Positions 46,801-53,499 of a stretch of DNA of 64,000 nt are shown in pieces. Each line of letters starts with the position of its first letter. The stretch's first letter is position 1. The position numbers and the translations under genes are program-made. The notes beneath the pieces were generated by a model that was not told the origin of the DNA, searched no databases, and was given only the letters and a program-made list of their open reading frames with translations. Source of the DNA: Cupriavidus necator (lineage in GTDB: Bacteria > Pseudomonadota > Gammaproteobacteria > Burkholderiales > Burkholderiaceae); assembly GCA_022041995.1 (NCBI GenBank), contig CP074390.1, positions 248,001-312,000 of the forward strand, given 5' to 3'.

Positions 46801-48066
46801 GCCCATCAGGCCGGCGCCCATGCCGGCGTACTGCGCTGCGGCGTTCTCCACGGCGTTGCGTGCCGTGCGCGCGTCGCCGGTCTTGTCGAAGGCCTCACGG
46901 TAAATCGGCACATCGGCCATGAGCTGGTCATGGGTCATCTTGCTGAGCGTCTGGCCGACGTTCTGGCGTGCATCCGATGCGGCATTGCCGCCGGTCATCA
47001 GGCCACCGGTGGCAGCGCCGGTCACCTTGGCGGCAGCCGACGCAGCAGCAGCACCCGCGGCATCCCCTGCGGCGGCGAGGCGCGCGGCACGTGCGGCCGG
47101 GCCGAGCGCGGGCAGGATGCTGGGCGCCAGCGAGCCCAATCCGTTCGCCGCGGTCATCAGCCAGCCGGACACGCTGTCCGGCGCCTTCCACGTTTCCGGC
47201 TTCATCAGGTCGCCGTCGAATCCATCCTGACGCGCCAGCTTGCCGCCCTCAGTCATGCCGCTGCGCAGCGCCGCGGCCGGCTTCGTGAGCGGGTTGAAGC
47301 CCGCGTAGTCCTCGGTGCCAGTGAGGTGGTTGGCCGCGGCTGCCGCCACCTCACCGGCGCCGCCGAGCATGTCGCCCAGGCCGGACACAGCCGAGGCGCC
47401 GAACTCGCGCGCCAAGTCGCCCACCGTTGCGCCAGCCGCGCGCGCGGCGTCCGTGCGACGGGTATCTCGCTCGAAGTCCGCCGGCGAGGCGCCGGGCTGC
47501 TCGGCAGGATTGAAGTAGCTGACCGATGCTGGGCGCTCCTTGGGCGGGTTCAGCGTGCCGCGGATGCGCTTGACGGCCTCAGCCGCTGCGACCATCTTGT
47601 CGACGTATGCTGGATCTTCCGCATAGCCGCCCGCCTTGAGCGCCGTGGCGAACCGACGCGGATCGGAGCCGGAGCCGATGGCGCCGGGATACTTGCGCCC
47701 GATCAGGCCGGTATAGTCGTTGCCGAAGTCATCCAGGCTGGCGTACTGGCGGTACCGGTCACGGCTGCCGGTCATGTTGTCCGTTGCCGCAGCGCCCTTG
47801 CCCGAAAAGTCCTTGATGTTCCCGAGATTGTTCGTGCCCGGGATGACGCTCTTGCCCCAGCCGGTTTCCAGCCCCCACTGCCCGATCAGCGCATCGGGAT
47901 CGACATCCAGATCGGCGCCGACGCGCTCGGCCAGAGCGCTGTTGTCGCGGATGAAGTTCGAGCGGGCGTCGCCGTCGGATTGGGTGCCGGCCGGCGCGGA
48001 GGCGGGCGCAGCCCCACCCAACGCGCGGAGTTGATCGAGGAAATTACCGTTGGAGGCTTGGTCCAT
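37825..48066 (-). CDS. giant phage polyvalent protein (PLxRFG protein)
   Basis: 3413 residues, the last gene of the phage late operon. Domains seen: a GH73/muramidase-like start (about 35-165) with catalytic-type E67 in WGLETGWG and NNLGNIK; Ala/Gly-rich hydrophobic segments (250-480); an inorganic-pyrophosphatase-like module (about 930-1060) with DKDPVDVF from D970; polyvalent-associated regions (about 1495-1880); zincin motif HEWWH at 1884; a second zincin motif HELVGH at 2134; an ADP-ribosyltransferase-like start MYHGT at 2310; a coiled coil (about 2660-2750); PLTRFG at 2756; and a long C-terminal region with hydrophobic stretches. Such proteins are packed in the virion and ejected with DNA. 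The enzymatic domains probably counter host defence or modify host proteins. Substrates are unknown. No strong ribosome site is visible at the ATG. Confidence 0.85.
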   Translation of the reverse strand: MDQASNGNFLDQLRALGGAAPASAPAGTQSDGDARSNFIRDNSALAERVGADLDVDPDALIGQWGLETGWGKSVIPGTNNLGNIKDFSGKGAAATDNMTGSRDRYRQYASLDDFGNDYTGLIGRKYPGAIGSGSDPRRFATALKAGGYAEDPAYVDKMVAAAEAVKRIRGTLNPPKERPASVSYFNPAEQPGASPADFERDTRRTDAARAAGATVGDLAREFGASAVSGLGDMLGGAGEVAAAAANHLTGTEDYAGFNPLTKPAAALRSGMTEGGKLARQDGFDGDLMKPETWKAPDSVSGWLMTAANGLGSLAPSILPALGPAARAARLAAAGDAAGAAAASAAAKVTGAATGGLMTGGNAASDARQNVGQTLSKMTHDQLMADVPIYREAFDKTGDARTARNAVENAAAQYAGMGAGLMGAAGGAFNAKIIEDLIAHKGVSAVLGSISKRPTVRGVVGATAGAVGEGGQEVSEGVGQAMGENFALGRPVGQDVTRGSFGNFAGGAMVGGPMGGAGGVLSRAAGHAPAQPTVVPGVAPGAEAPGAVPPADGVVPPGAAAQPAEEVDPFTARIDKIREAFPTFMQGKDPTLRDEALYALTVATNPEARADLREQALTQLESIFSGAGNFTMPPGGGDDAGGGGALVPTRAPKQRAAGPGLPNEDLNTIEGEVREVPPPAPRLPGRPAARLPAPADMAERARYEQEFSDLVKTDQIDRSLAALESQARTLFQDSMREREGSARLAEIQQAIEHNRAERSRQDRARILSDVLADPAVENHEPRFAAELARAGFRDTAPTADELAKIDRFQGLREALMAPPEAIPSTPNELDPYAPARAPAAPAQPSDFAQRREAIRAAIAAGQTVEKRADGTYLVNPETGEARRLTPAEMQIARNELAKKVSTAAAETNTEPTEAQKENGNYKKARIKFHGLPIAIENPKGATRSGVDPDGNAWESTMVHHYGYVEGTDGADKDPVDVFIGPDATSKKVYVVDQIDPKTGAFDEHKALLGFTTEAAARKGYLDGYEDGWQGLGAITEMPIGEFKTWLKDGNTKQPIDPKAIRAGEGAATVNPAEVAQDEPEAPAATTYFFYGGPEEGFQPIPADKHPRAVTELKDLLPDFDFIVHESLKDNPAPEARYTLSEVSSGLALMHGPTAEATIEAARELIEKRGAEKIAKAIVASRDKSGAAPAPQVTGIQEQPNESRVGSGTDSGAGASVESNEDSGAEHEDAAQGTADADDAAGEAVRPGDSGVPAAGDAADGQPALSEKPLKWYGTKARAERHITENGLSDTHEVVNPAGTKRFEIRQKSNKSSDVSQEVESPTLRAAPDKEIDEDGAPQQVESTPEESVRPKAEAGTAQTAAEPLRQPKPLQSSNVDGEPQRLAAAFLAKEVTRLAEAGAPRDAGQAALDALGEGELQPARDYLAQHEPDGNRPYSEVRAEQMAKEAGRAQESAGDEPAPEGVSTEPQSTDASATTEPEPVSAKEEPEPAAVDGSRAPQPGKIEDFGEVLTGARKHYAQAYADAMKEAHGLDVAAHPLSKTWPDPDYNKLLDGGADPWAVAFARAARDAIPTKPQKGWKLSGWVSKVETLRAFAEDLLAGTVKPEAVREFMEGSRRQNGLGDILNNIDLYLAVGHAKSLKGLTLSAGHYSIFEGKHYDPAKTIWSVNREAKATAFGNWPRMLAMGDTKEEAIEAFRQAALAKVDEEPQKRAVSFAIYSTRGQKGFFIGKKIGKEVVRLHTGLSTAQEARAYLAEHQAELEERLAKLKETPDVRNAENAPRVGGDHRDGADVTPERFAESFGFRGVQFGNYVEGARRQQDLNNAYDALMDLAGVLDVPPRALSLNGELGLAFGARGSGGKNPSSAHYERGNVVINLTKGSGAGSLAHEWWHSLDSYFSRMRGDRLGMMTADQKGGEGVREEMRAAFAGVNRAISDTALRERSRELDKLRSKAYWTTPEEMSARAFESYVIAKLADQGAANDYLANIVSEDAFAREGAYPYPTAGEIPAIRAGFDHFFDTVETRETDDGNVAMFRSTPEEVGQDGGINAAGGASVNNEPRVSGADADNLFARLRAGFAKMPGVEIAASFEDLPDALQRDARAAGLNPKGVKGAFHGGKLYVVLSNHSTLEDLETTALHELVGHFGIRQLLGAEVGRRMNKLFAQLGGIKGLRAIAEQYGFGDTFEGYIDGMVRAQKADPARYGDEVIKALLSEELIAHIAQEKPTLRQRWKEFVGAIRDALRRLGLTQLAEYNDADLAHLIRTARKGLENGGPEGSPRGGQPAPAFRGTTQDAAFRRWFGDSKVVNPDGSPKVMYHGTQRDFSQFDTGRAREGSGHRSSDLGIFMTESPQVAALFAGQEPDQTTWPVRMGYKPGGNVMPVYASIANPVEIGAREFAARFVRGDESAATFRDRAIKDGHDGILIRGDESLGEQMGGDEYGADAWVAFRPEQIKSATGNNGNFDPANPDIRFRAEPAGDEPTLFRAAATGDQDAMANLRDRVRQQVSDTFTSQRTFNRWWHKTVGTQYHKAQVDPEGFGKVFNLAQQYIDDVARYASEAADRAEGLLPKLETAREAFKGLFTVRRDAADAKAIAKPIFDGTLNETIYSDDALRREFGLTKEQIDLYREFRAAVDKSLDDLAISEMGRLAKASKLQVAPKGMNLRQAAKFYFDQFADEIDVAESELADLKATQAQEVRALDQAGADTEADRNEYADQVAKMRKRHEAEIAPLQARVAELQKLRHGFEGKAEQIEDLKRKGYAPLTRFGQYTVDVFMAGEDGKPLRDADGEEIRPFFGMFETQAEANQAARALQEEYPNATVKQGVLSQNAYSLFKGVTPETVELMAQMMGAEQSDAFQRYLKTAVSNRSAMKRLIARKGIKGYSEDPTRVLAAFLTSNARAAAANDHMGDMLKAAAAIPKDRGDAKDEAVNLLSYLQNPGEEASKLRGLLFVNYIGGSIASALVNMTQTVTMTYPYLHQFGGNTAGMVGEAMRLAGRRLRNRDTEIADPALRAALERATDEGVTSPHEIHMLYGESSRTGMIQGNRYMRNFLKAFGSFFSLAELYNRDVAFIAAYRVAQKQGMEGDAAYDFAKKAVEETQGVYSPANKPNWARGAVGSTLFTFKQFSISYLEFLKRLPAKERAIALGILVLFAGMQGMPGADDLDDVIDTIAQSLGYSTGTKEWKRELVANVFGKDAAGFVQYGVSYGLPIDIAGRMSVGNLIPGTAIFKKSTTDKSKEVSEVFGAAGGLAEQIAQAAGLAQNGQLGAAALAMSPKAFRDMAKGIDMVSTKTYSDSKDRKVADASALDGVFKAIGFQPAHIAESGRQRGEVIQKANLARAVESEIAGRWAKGVAKKDPAAIADARQALVEWNLQNPEAPIKIKLSQVQRRARDMQSTSEDRLIKSVPKEMRRQAEVALAD

Positions 48067-48084
48067 ATTGGTCTTTGTGTGCGG

Positions 48085-50445
48085 TCAGATACGGCGGCCG
48101 GTGTAGATTTCGATCGCTCGGCGATCGTCGGGAGTGAGCTTGCTCAAGTAGCTGGGGTCGGCCTTGACGATCTGCGCCAGGGTCTCAGCGGCCTGCGGTT
48201 GCTGGCCACTCCGGAAGGCCTGCAGGGAGCGGGTAAAGTTGCTGCTGCGCAGCGACCTACCGTAGTCGCCGACGGCGCTGGCGACGGACGAGGCTGCGCC
48301 CTTGACCTGATCCCACACCGGTCGGCCAGGCTCCTCGATGCCATATTTCTTGGCTGACTCCAGTTCCTGCGCGGTGTACTGGGGGGCGGCATTTCCAGCG
48401 GGGGCCGGCGCAGGCGCGGGGGCAGCGGACTTCGGTGTTGCCGCATCCGCCCCGTACTTATTGACCATATTCATGACCTGCAGGCTGCGCTGCGAGAGTT
48501 GGTCGCCACCAGCCGCTGCGGTGCGCACTTGGTCGACGGCTGCCTTGTTGCCGGCGTTCTGCGAAAGGGTCCGGAACAAGTCGGGGTTCGTCTTGGCGAA
48601 GTTCTGCATGAACCCAGTTTCCTGCTGCTTGATCCAGGCGTCATCGATGCCGCCCACCACCTTGCCGTCCTTGTCCTTGCGGATGAGGCCGGCGGGATTG
48701 ACATTGCGCTGCAGGTAGTAGGTGTTGCCGTCCTCGTCGCGCGCACCGATGTCCCACGTGCCATCGGCGCTGAGAATCGGCAGCCGGCGATAGTTGGCCT
48801 GGCCGGACACCGGGATTTCCTCGCCGGCATCCGCTCGAGCGATGCCGCGGGCCATCGTCGCGGCCATGGCGCGGCCGCCCTCGGTCTGCGCCAGTTGCGG
48901 GTTGTTCTCCACGATCTGGTTGGCGTAGGTGTAGGCCGATGGGCCCCACGGCGCCACGGCGCCATCCACAGTGGCGTAATTCTTGAAGAAGTCGTCTTGC
49001 TTGAACGGCGTGGCCTCGCCCTTGCCGCCGCGCGAGCCCGAACCAGATCCCGAGCCGCCCTGCCCGCGCATCAGCGCGGTAAGCATACGGTCCTCGCGCG
49101 CAGCAGCGGCGGCCCGGTCTCGCATGTTGTTGTTCCGCGTGACCTCGTCCAGTTGCGCCTGGCGCTGACGGTCCATCATCCACATGCGCGTGAGCTGGTT
49201 GTCTTCCTTGCCCTGGTTGGTCAGCCACGTCGTCAGCAGCTTCGGATCGGACGCGGCAATCATGGCGCCCGCGGCCTCGCGCTCATCTTTGAACACGCGC
49301 GGCTGGCCGTAGACCGCCCCGGTCTTGTCGTTGACCATGGACAGCTTGATGCCGCCGCCGGTGCCGTCCGAATTCGTCGGCAACACCTCACGCTTGACCG
49401 AGTGCCCGTCAGGCAGCAGGTTGTAGATGTGATAGATGTCGTCGTAGTTGCCGTTCATGTAGGCGTTCATCGCCGCGCTGGAGTACTTGCGCGCGATCAC
49501 GTCGGCCATCGCCTTGTTGGCTTCGTCGGCAAGGCCCAGGCTCGCTGCCTTCTCGATGTACTTGCGCTGGTAGTCGTCAAGGCTGAACTTGCGCGGCGCT
49601 AGCTCGGCAGGCTCTGCGGAGGCAGGCGCTGCGGCCTGACTCGGCACGGGCGTGGGGGCAAGCTCAGCCGGCGCGGCGGCTTGGCTCGGCGCGGGCGCAC
49701 CACTGCCAGCAGCGGGCACATACATGCGCGCCTGGTCCTCATGCAGCTTGTCCGCGTAGGCCGTCGCACGCTCGGGGGTATCGAACACGCCAAGGTGCTT
49801 GCCGGTGCGCTGGAACTGCTGGATGGCCTCCTCATCTGACAAGATGCGGCTGCCGTCGTCGGCGACGGTCGGAATCAGGTATTCCTTGCCATCCATGCCC
49901 ACCGACATCGAGCGAACGGTGCTGATCGAGCCATCGGCATTCTTGACCACCGGCCGCTTGGCGAGGTCGATGTTGCCCGCCTCCAGCAGCCCGTCATTAC
50001 CCGCTGCCGGCGCGCCTGCATCCATACTGGTCTTCACCATACGCGGCGCGTTGTCGGCGAAGCGCTCGGGATTCAGCAAGGCCTCCATGCCTGCGCCGAC
50101 ACCGCGGCCCGGCGCGGGATTGTCGACCTGTGCCGGCATCGCCGCGCGCGTGGCGGCATCCATCGGGCGCGTGTCGGGCGGCCCGGCGGTCGCCTCATTG
50201 AAGGCGTCAGCGTAGGACGTCGGCGCCGAAGGTCCGGCCGCGGGCGCGGGCGCAGCCACTGGGGCCGGCGCAGCAGCCGGGGCCGGCGCGCTCTCGCCTG
50301 GCGCCGCGTCCTGTGCCATTTGATCCGCCGACCACTTCGCCAGTTCTTCTTGCCGACGGCGCTTTTCGCTCTCCTGATACTGCTGGGCAAAGTCCGCACC
50401 AGCGCCCATGCCCTGAAGGAAGCCCGTACCGAATCCGCCTGCCAT
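48085..50445 (-). CDS. phage internal virion/ejection-type protein
   Basis: 786 residues starting AGGFGTGFLQGMGAG, then a helical Gln/Arg-rich segment and long Ala/Pro linkers. Residues about 150-230 contain a phage module (ADGSISTVRSMS, LIPTVADDG, FQRTGKHLGVFDTPE) often found in virion proteins. The rest is rich in Ala and Gly with helical stretches and no enzyme motif. Its N-terminus matches that of the 114-residue gene upstream. Position next to the giant protein suggests it is co-ejected or helps pack it. ATG 50445 has GAGGGGG upstream; an earlier in-frame start was not used. Confidence 0.7.
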   Translation of the reverse strand: MAGGFGTGFLQGMGAGADFAQQYQESEKRRRQEELAKWSADQMAQDAAPGESAPAPAAAPAPVAAPAPAAGPSAPTSYADAFNEATAGPPDTRPMDAATRAAMPAQVDNPAPGRGVGAGMEALLNPERFADNAPRMVKTSMDAGAPAAGNDGLLEAGNIDLAKRPVVKNADGSISTVRSMSVGMDGKEYLIPTVADDGSRILSDEEAIQQFQRTGKHLGVFDTPERATAYADKLHEDQARMYVPAAGSGAPAPSQAAAPAELAPTPVPSQAAAPASAEPAELAPRKFSLDDYQRKYIEKAASLGLADEANKAMADVIARKYSSAAMNAYMNGNYDDIYHIYNLLPDGHSVKREVLPTNSDGTGGGIKLSMVNDKTGAVYGQPRVFKDEREAAGAMIAASDPKLLTTWLTNQGKEDNQLTRMWMMDRQRQAQLDEVTRNNNMRDRAAAAAREDRMLTALMRGQGGSGSGSGSRGGKGEATPFKQDDFFKNYATVDGAVAPWGPSAYTYANQIVENNPQLAQTEGGRAMAATMARGIARADAGEEIPVSGQANYRRLPILSADGTWDIGARDEDGNTYYLQRNVNPAGLIRKDKDGKVVGGIDDAWIKQQETGFMQNFAKTNPDLFRTLSQNAGNKAAVDQVRTAAAGGDQLSQRSLQVMNMVNKYGADAATPKSAAPAPAPAPAGNAAPQYTAQELESAKKYGIEEPGRPVWDQVKGAASSVASAVGDYGRSLRSSNFTRSLQAFRSGQQPQAAETLAQIVKADPSYLSKLTPDDRRAIEIYTGRRI

Positions 50446-50446
50446 A

Positions 50447-50791
50447 TCAAGCCCCCTCAAGGAATTGGAATCCGGTGCCGAAGCCAGCATCGGTCGACGC
50501 GCTCATCGGCGCCGGAGCGTCTGGCGCCGCGGTCTCGGGCGCAGGAACAGCCGGTGCTGCGGCCGTCGTCGGGCTGTCGATCTGCGTGCCCTGCGGGTTG
50601 GACATATCGACCTTGCTCACCTGCGGCGTGCTCGCATCACCGGCCTGGCCCTTCATGTAGCCGGCCATCTGCTTGGCCAAGTCCTGCTGCGCGCGCAGTT
50701 TCTGCGCCTCCTGATACTGCTTGGCCAGGCTCATGGAGGCATTCATGCCTTGCAGGAAACCGGTACCGAAGCCACCTGTGTAAAGAGCCAT
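50447..50791 (-). CDS. small phage protein sharing the GGFGTGFLQGM N-terminus
   Basis: 114 residues. It opens YTGGFGTGFLQGMNASMSLAKQYQEAQKLR, almost the same as the next gene (GGFGTGFLQGMGAGADFAQQYQE), continues with a Pro/Ala-rich linker and ends with a second copy-like GFGTGFQFLEGA. It probably arose by partial duplication of the 786-residue gene or the reverse. A common virion-binding or packaging tag is inferred. It starts two bases after the PAPS-reductase-like gene ends. Confidence 0.65.
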   Translation of the reverse strand: MALYTGGFGTGFLQGMNASMSLAKQYQEAQKLRAQQDLAKQMAGYMKGQAGDASTPQVSKVDMSNPQGTQIDSPTTAAAPAVPAPETAAPDAPAPMSASTDAGFGTGFQFLEGA

Positions 50792-50793
50792 GG

Positions 50794-51534
50794 TCAGTCC
50801 TCGTTGATCGTGAGTTCGCGGTCGAGGTGCGCCACATGCGGGCGCAGCGCGTCGGCCACGAGGGTCAATTTGCGTTGGTATTCGGCATACTTGGCCGGGT
50901 GGTGCTTGGCGAGGTAGGCAGCGCGGCCCTCGTCCCACCAAGCCGTGCAGGTCATGCAATCGAGCGCGCCCTTGCAGCCTTCCGCGTAGAAGCGCGGCGC
51001 CTCGACGCCCATGGCGTCCAGCGCCAACATCACCTGCTCGGTGGTCCAGCTTTGGATGGGGTACAGCAGTTCGATCCCGTCATGCACGTCACCGGATCGC
51101 GTGACGGGCGCGGCATAGTCGGTGTCGCGCTGACCGCGCACGATGAGCGTGATGCCGTCTGCCTTCATGCGCGCCTGCATCGGCAGCATGATCGTGCGCG
51201 CGCAGCAGTCGTAGCGGTCCTGCAGTCGCGGGCCACCCGTGTGAATCCGCCCGATAGTCGTCGCGCTCGTCGGGATCAGGTCGGAGGGCAAGCCGAATTC
51301 GGCACGCACTTCCCCCACCACGCCATCCACTAGCGCGAGGTGCGGCACGAGGTTGGCGATCTCCCGTACCAATTTCTGCGTCTCCGGGAAGTCGTCGCCG
51401 GTACGCAGGTGGTAGACCGTCATTGCAGCCCAATACGGGCGCAGCAGGTGCAGTGCACAGAGCGAGTCCCGCCCGCCCGAGAACTGGAAGGCGATGCGCT
51501 CGTGGCGCGCGAAGGCGGCGGCGATGTCCGTCAC
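50794..51534 (-). CDS. phage PAPS-reductase-like PP-loop protein
   Basis: 246 residues of the phosphoadenosine-phosphosulfate reductase (CysH)/FAD-synthetase-like PP-loop family. The PP-loop is SGGRDSL (19-25). Cys residues in DCCART, EGCKGALDCMTC resemble a metal/Fe-S cluster or zinc site as in CysH or DndC, and WTTEQV is the usual family helix. In phages this group is widespread but its role is uncertain: sulfur transfer, nucleotide modification or DNA modification. It begins with GTG overlapping the upstream stop (GTGA). Being inside a structural operon is unusual. Confidence 0.85.
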   Translation of the reverse strand: MTDIAAAFARHERIAFQFSGGRDSLCALHLLRPYWAAMTVYHLRTGDDFPETQKLVREIANLVPHLALVDGVVGEVRAEFGLPSDLIPTSATTIGRIHTGGPRLQDRYDCCARTIMLPMQARMKADGITLIVRGQRDTDYAAPVTRSGDVHDGIELLYPIQSWTTEQVMLALDAMGVEAPRFYAEGCKGALDCMTCTAWWDEGRAAYLAKHHPAKYAEYQRKLTLVADALRPHVAHLDRELTINED

Positions 51535-52403
51535 AGCAGCAACGCCCCCGCGCCGACGGCAGCACCTGCCATGCTTCCCATCGACTGGTTATTGGACGAG
51601 GCAGCCTGCACACCGAGGTTCATCGCGCCGACGGTGGAGTTGTTCGCGCTGATCGCCGTATTGGCGGCGTTGATCCCCATGCCGTAGGCGCCGGACACAG
51701 AATTGCCCGCCGCCAGGGTGTTGCCGATGCCGGCACCAGAGGTGCCCGCCGCCGCCGAGCCTGCGCCGACCGCGCTGGTCAGGTTCTGGCCGGCGGTATT
51801 GGTCATGTTCCGACCGAACGACGCTGCACCGGCCCGCAGGGCGATGCCCTTGTCGCGCGCCGCGGTGCGGGCCCCGGTCATGCCGGCCGCCGTCTGCGCC
51901 GCTTGGGCAATGTCCGTCATCCGGTTGGCGCTGGCGAACTTACCCGAGTTCGGGTTGACGCCCATCGCGGTCAACTGGCGGTTCGCCTGCTCGCGCTGGG
52001 AATCGAACGACGCCGTCATGTCCGCGCGTGCGGTGCCGGCCTGCTGGTTCTGGTCGGCGGCGGAACCGTAGTCCATCGCCTCCTGCACCATCTGCTTCTC
52101 GACGGGCTGGAAGGTGTCCTTGTAGTAGTCCCACTGCTCGTCGGAGCGGTCCTGCGCCTGCCGGGCCAAGTCCATCTGCTGGCGCGAGGCTTCCGACGAG
52201 ATGTCCAGCGAGTTCTTCAACGACGGCTGCAGGTCGGCGTATTGCTGCTTTTGGAAGGCCAGATTGTCATCGGCGGATTGCTTGGCCAACTCGGCGGCCC
52301 GCTCGTTGGAAGCCGCAATGGCGCTGGTGTCCGGGGCGCTATCGCTGCAGCAGTACAGCGTGAAGCGCGGGGCGAGGAGGCGCAGAAGATTGGAAAGGAT
52401 CAT
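51531..52403 (-). CDS. phage virion-associated helical protein
   Basis: 290 residues from ATG 52403 (GAGGAT ribosome site). It starts with a short hydrophobic segment and Cys pair (TLYCCSDSAPD), continues with a long Gln/Ala/Lys helix region (residues 25-150) and ends in a Gly/Ala/Ser/Asn-rich tail (GAGSAAAGTSGAGIGNTLAAG) with mild hydrophobicity. This resembles small T7 gp14-type internal or pilot proteins that form a channel during ejection. The assignment is by composition and position only. Confidence 0.55.
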   Translation of the reverse strand: MILSNLLRLLAPRFTLYCCSDSAPDTSAIAASNERAAELAKQSADDNLAFQKQQYADLQPSLKNSLDISSEASRQQMDLARQAQDRSDEQWDYYKDTFQPVEKQMVQEAMDYGSAADQNQQAGTARADMTASFDSQREQANRQLTAMGVNPNSGKFASANRMTDIAQAAQTAAGMTGARTAARDKGIALRAGAASFGRNMTNTAGQNLTSAVGAGSAAAGTSGAGIGNTLAAGNSVSGAYGMGINAANTAISANNSTVGAMNLGVQAASSNNQSMGSMAGAAVGAGALLL

Positions 52404-52407
52404 GGAG

Positions 52408-52884
52408 CTATCCTCGTGCGGCCTTTTCGGCCTCAAGGTTGAGCAGGTACCGATCGAACCCCTCCGCATGCCAATGCCGTCGCGCCTCAGGCAGCGCCTT
52501 GCGCGCGTGCTCGAAGCCGCCCACCAGGAACAGCGACTTGACGAACACGTTGATGTAGTCGGAGCGCGTGATGAAGGCGATTTCCTTGTCGGTCCTCGAC
52601 TCGGTCGCCTCCATGGCATTGGCCGCCATCCAATTCAGGATGGCGTTGTCAATGAGGGGGTGCAGTTGCGCGAAGTGCGCGCGGTAGAAGGGATTGGCGG
52701 GGAGCAGGACCAACGCGCTGCGGAACGCTCGGTGGATGTCCTCGTCGGAGACGGGCTTGTCCCGGTCAATCAGGTCGTCCCAGGCATGGAGGACGTCTCG
52801 GAACAGCAGGTTGAAGGCGACGGCCGCCTCATTGCCGAGCAGGAAATGCTCGAAGAACTCTTTGATGCTTGAGAATGCGCGCAT
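52408..52884 (-). CDS. phage hypothetical helical protein
   Basis: 158 residues (IKEFFEHFLLGNEAAVAFNLLF, later NWMAANAMEATESRTDKEIAF). No membrane segment or known motif. It lies inside the late operon, four bases before the next ATG, with AAGGCGG before its own ATG. It could be a structural or chaperone-like protein. Confidence 0.7.
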   Translation of the reverse strand: MRAFSSIKEFFEHFLLGNEAAVAFNLLFRDVLHAWDDLIDRDKPVSDEDIHRAFRSALVLLPANPFYRAHFAQLHPLIDNAILNWMAANAMEATESRTDKEIAFITRSDYINVFVKSLFLVGGFEHARKALPEARRHWHAEGFDRYLLNLEAEKAARG

Positions 52885-52957
52885 TTCCGCCTTCGTGGCC
52901 GAATGAGCCGCACTCTATCACGATACTTACCTGCGATAAGTATTACTTTCGCAACAG

Positions 52958-53143
52958 TCAGGGCCCCTCCTCCACCTTCGGGTAGCGGTCCTTGACGGCC
53001 TTGATCGGCTCGTAGAATTCCGGCACCTTGGGAAACTCGCCGCGATCCATGGCGTGCCACAGCGCGTCAAGCTGGTCTTCCACGGGGAGATAGGCGGCTT
53101 TGCGCAGCGGCCCATGGTCGGGGCGGTGTCGGATGACTTTCAT
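52958..53143 (-). CDS. small phage protein of the tail-adjacent type
   Basis: 61 residues. The core LPVEDQLDALWHAMDRGEF..FYEPIKAVKDRYPK matches short proteins found next to tail-fibre genes in many phages, which I recognise by pattern but not by name. Its ATG overlaps the stop of the upstream gene (ATGA). A role in tail-fibre assembly is inferred. Confidence 0.75.
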   Translation of the reverse strand: MKVIRHRPDHGPLRKAAYLPVEDQLDALWHAMDRGEFPKVPEFYEPIKAVKDRYPKVEEGP

Positions 53144-53499
53144 GGAACGCTCACAGTGAAAGTGGCGTCGAGAACAGGGAAGGCCTCGACGGTGATCGTA
53201 TGCTCGCCCGCCAGCAGGTCCAACTCGACAGCCGACTCGTCGTGCCCATACCGCTGGCCGTCGATGATGATGGTGCATGGCACCGGCAGGCCGGTAAGGA
53301 TTGTGCCGATCAGCGTTGCGGTGTTCTCGGGGCGCTCTAGGATTTCGCCGCCCGCGACGTAGTGGCGCAAGTCATCGCATGCACCCACAATCACCGACTC
53401 GCCCGGATGGTTGGCTTGGATCTGCACCATCTCTTCAGGGCAGGAGCCATAGCGCAGAATTCGCCCGGCTCCGTTGTAGACCGCGTATTGCGAATTCAT
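53140..53499 (-). CDS. phage tail-region small beta-rich protein
   Basis: 119 residues (YAVYNGAGRILRYGSCPEEM at the start; beta-strand-like end VELDLLAGEHTITVEAFPV). No named family. It overlaps both neighbours by ATGA, so it is tightly coupled to the fibre gene. Fibre assembly or a fibre tip adapter is inferred from position. Confidence 0.75.
   Translation of the reverse strand: MNSQYAVYNGAGRILRYGSCPEEMVQIQANHPGESVIVGACDDLRHYVAGGEILERPENTATLIGTILTGLPVPCTIIIDGQRYGHDESAVELDLLAGEHTITVEAFPVLDATFTVSVP

Noticed and set aside
44197..48357. A 1386-codon open frame on the plus strand opposite the giant phage gene
   Set aside because: It is antisense to a clearly coding, domain-rich gene. High GC and codon bias keep the opposite frame open; composition is Arg/Gly/Ala-rich with no domain, and no ribosome site was found.
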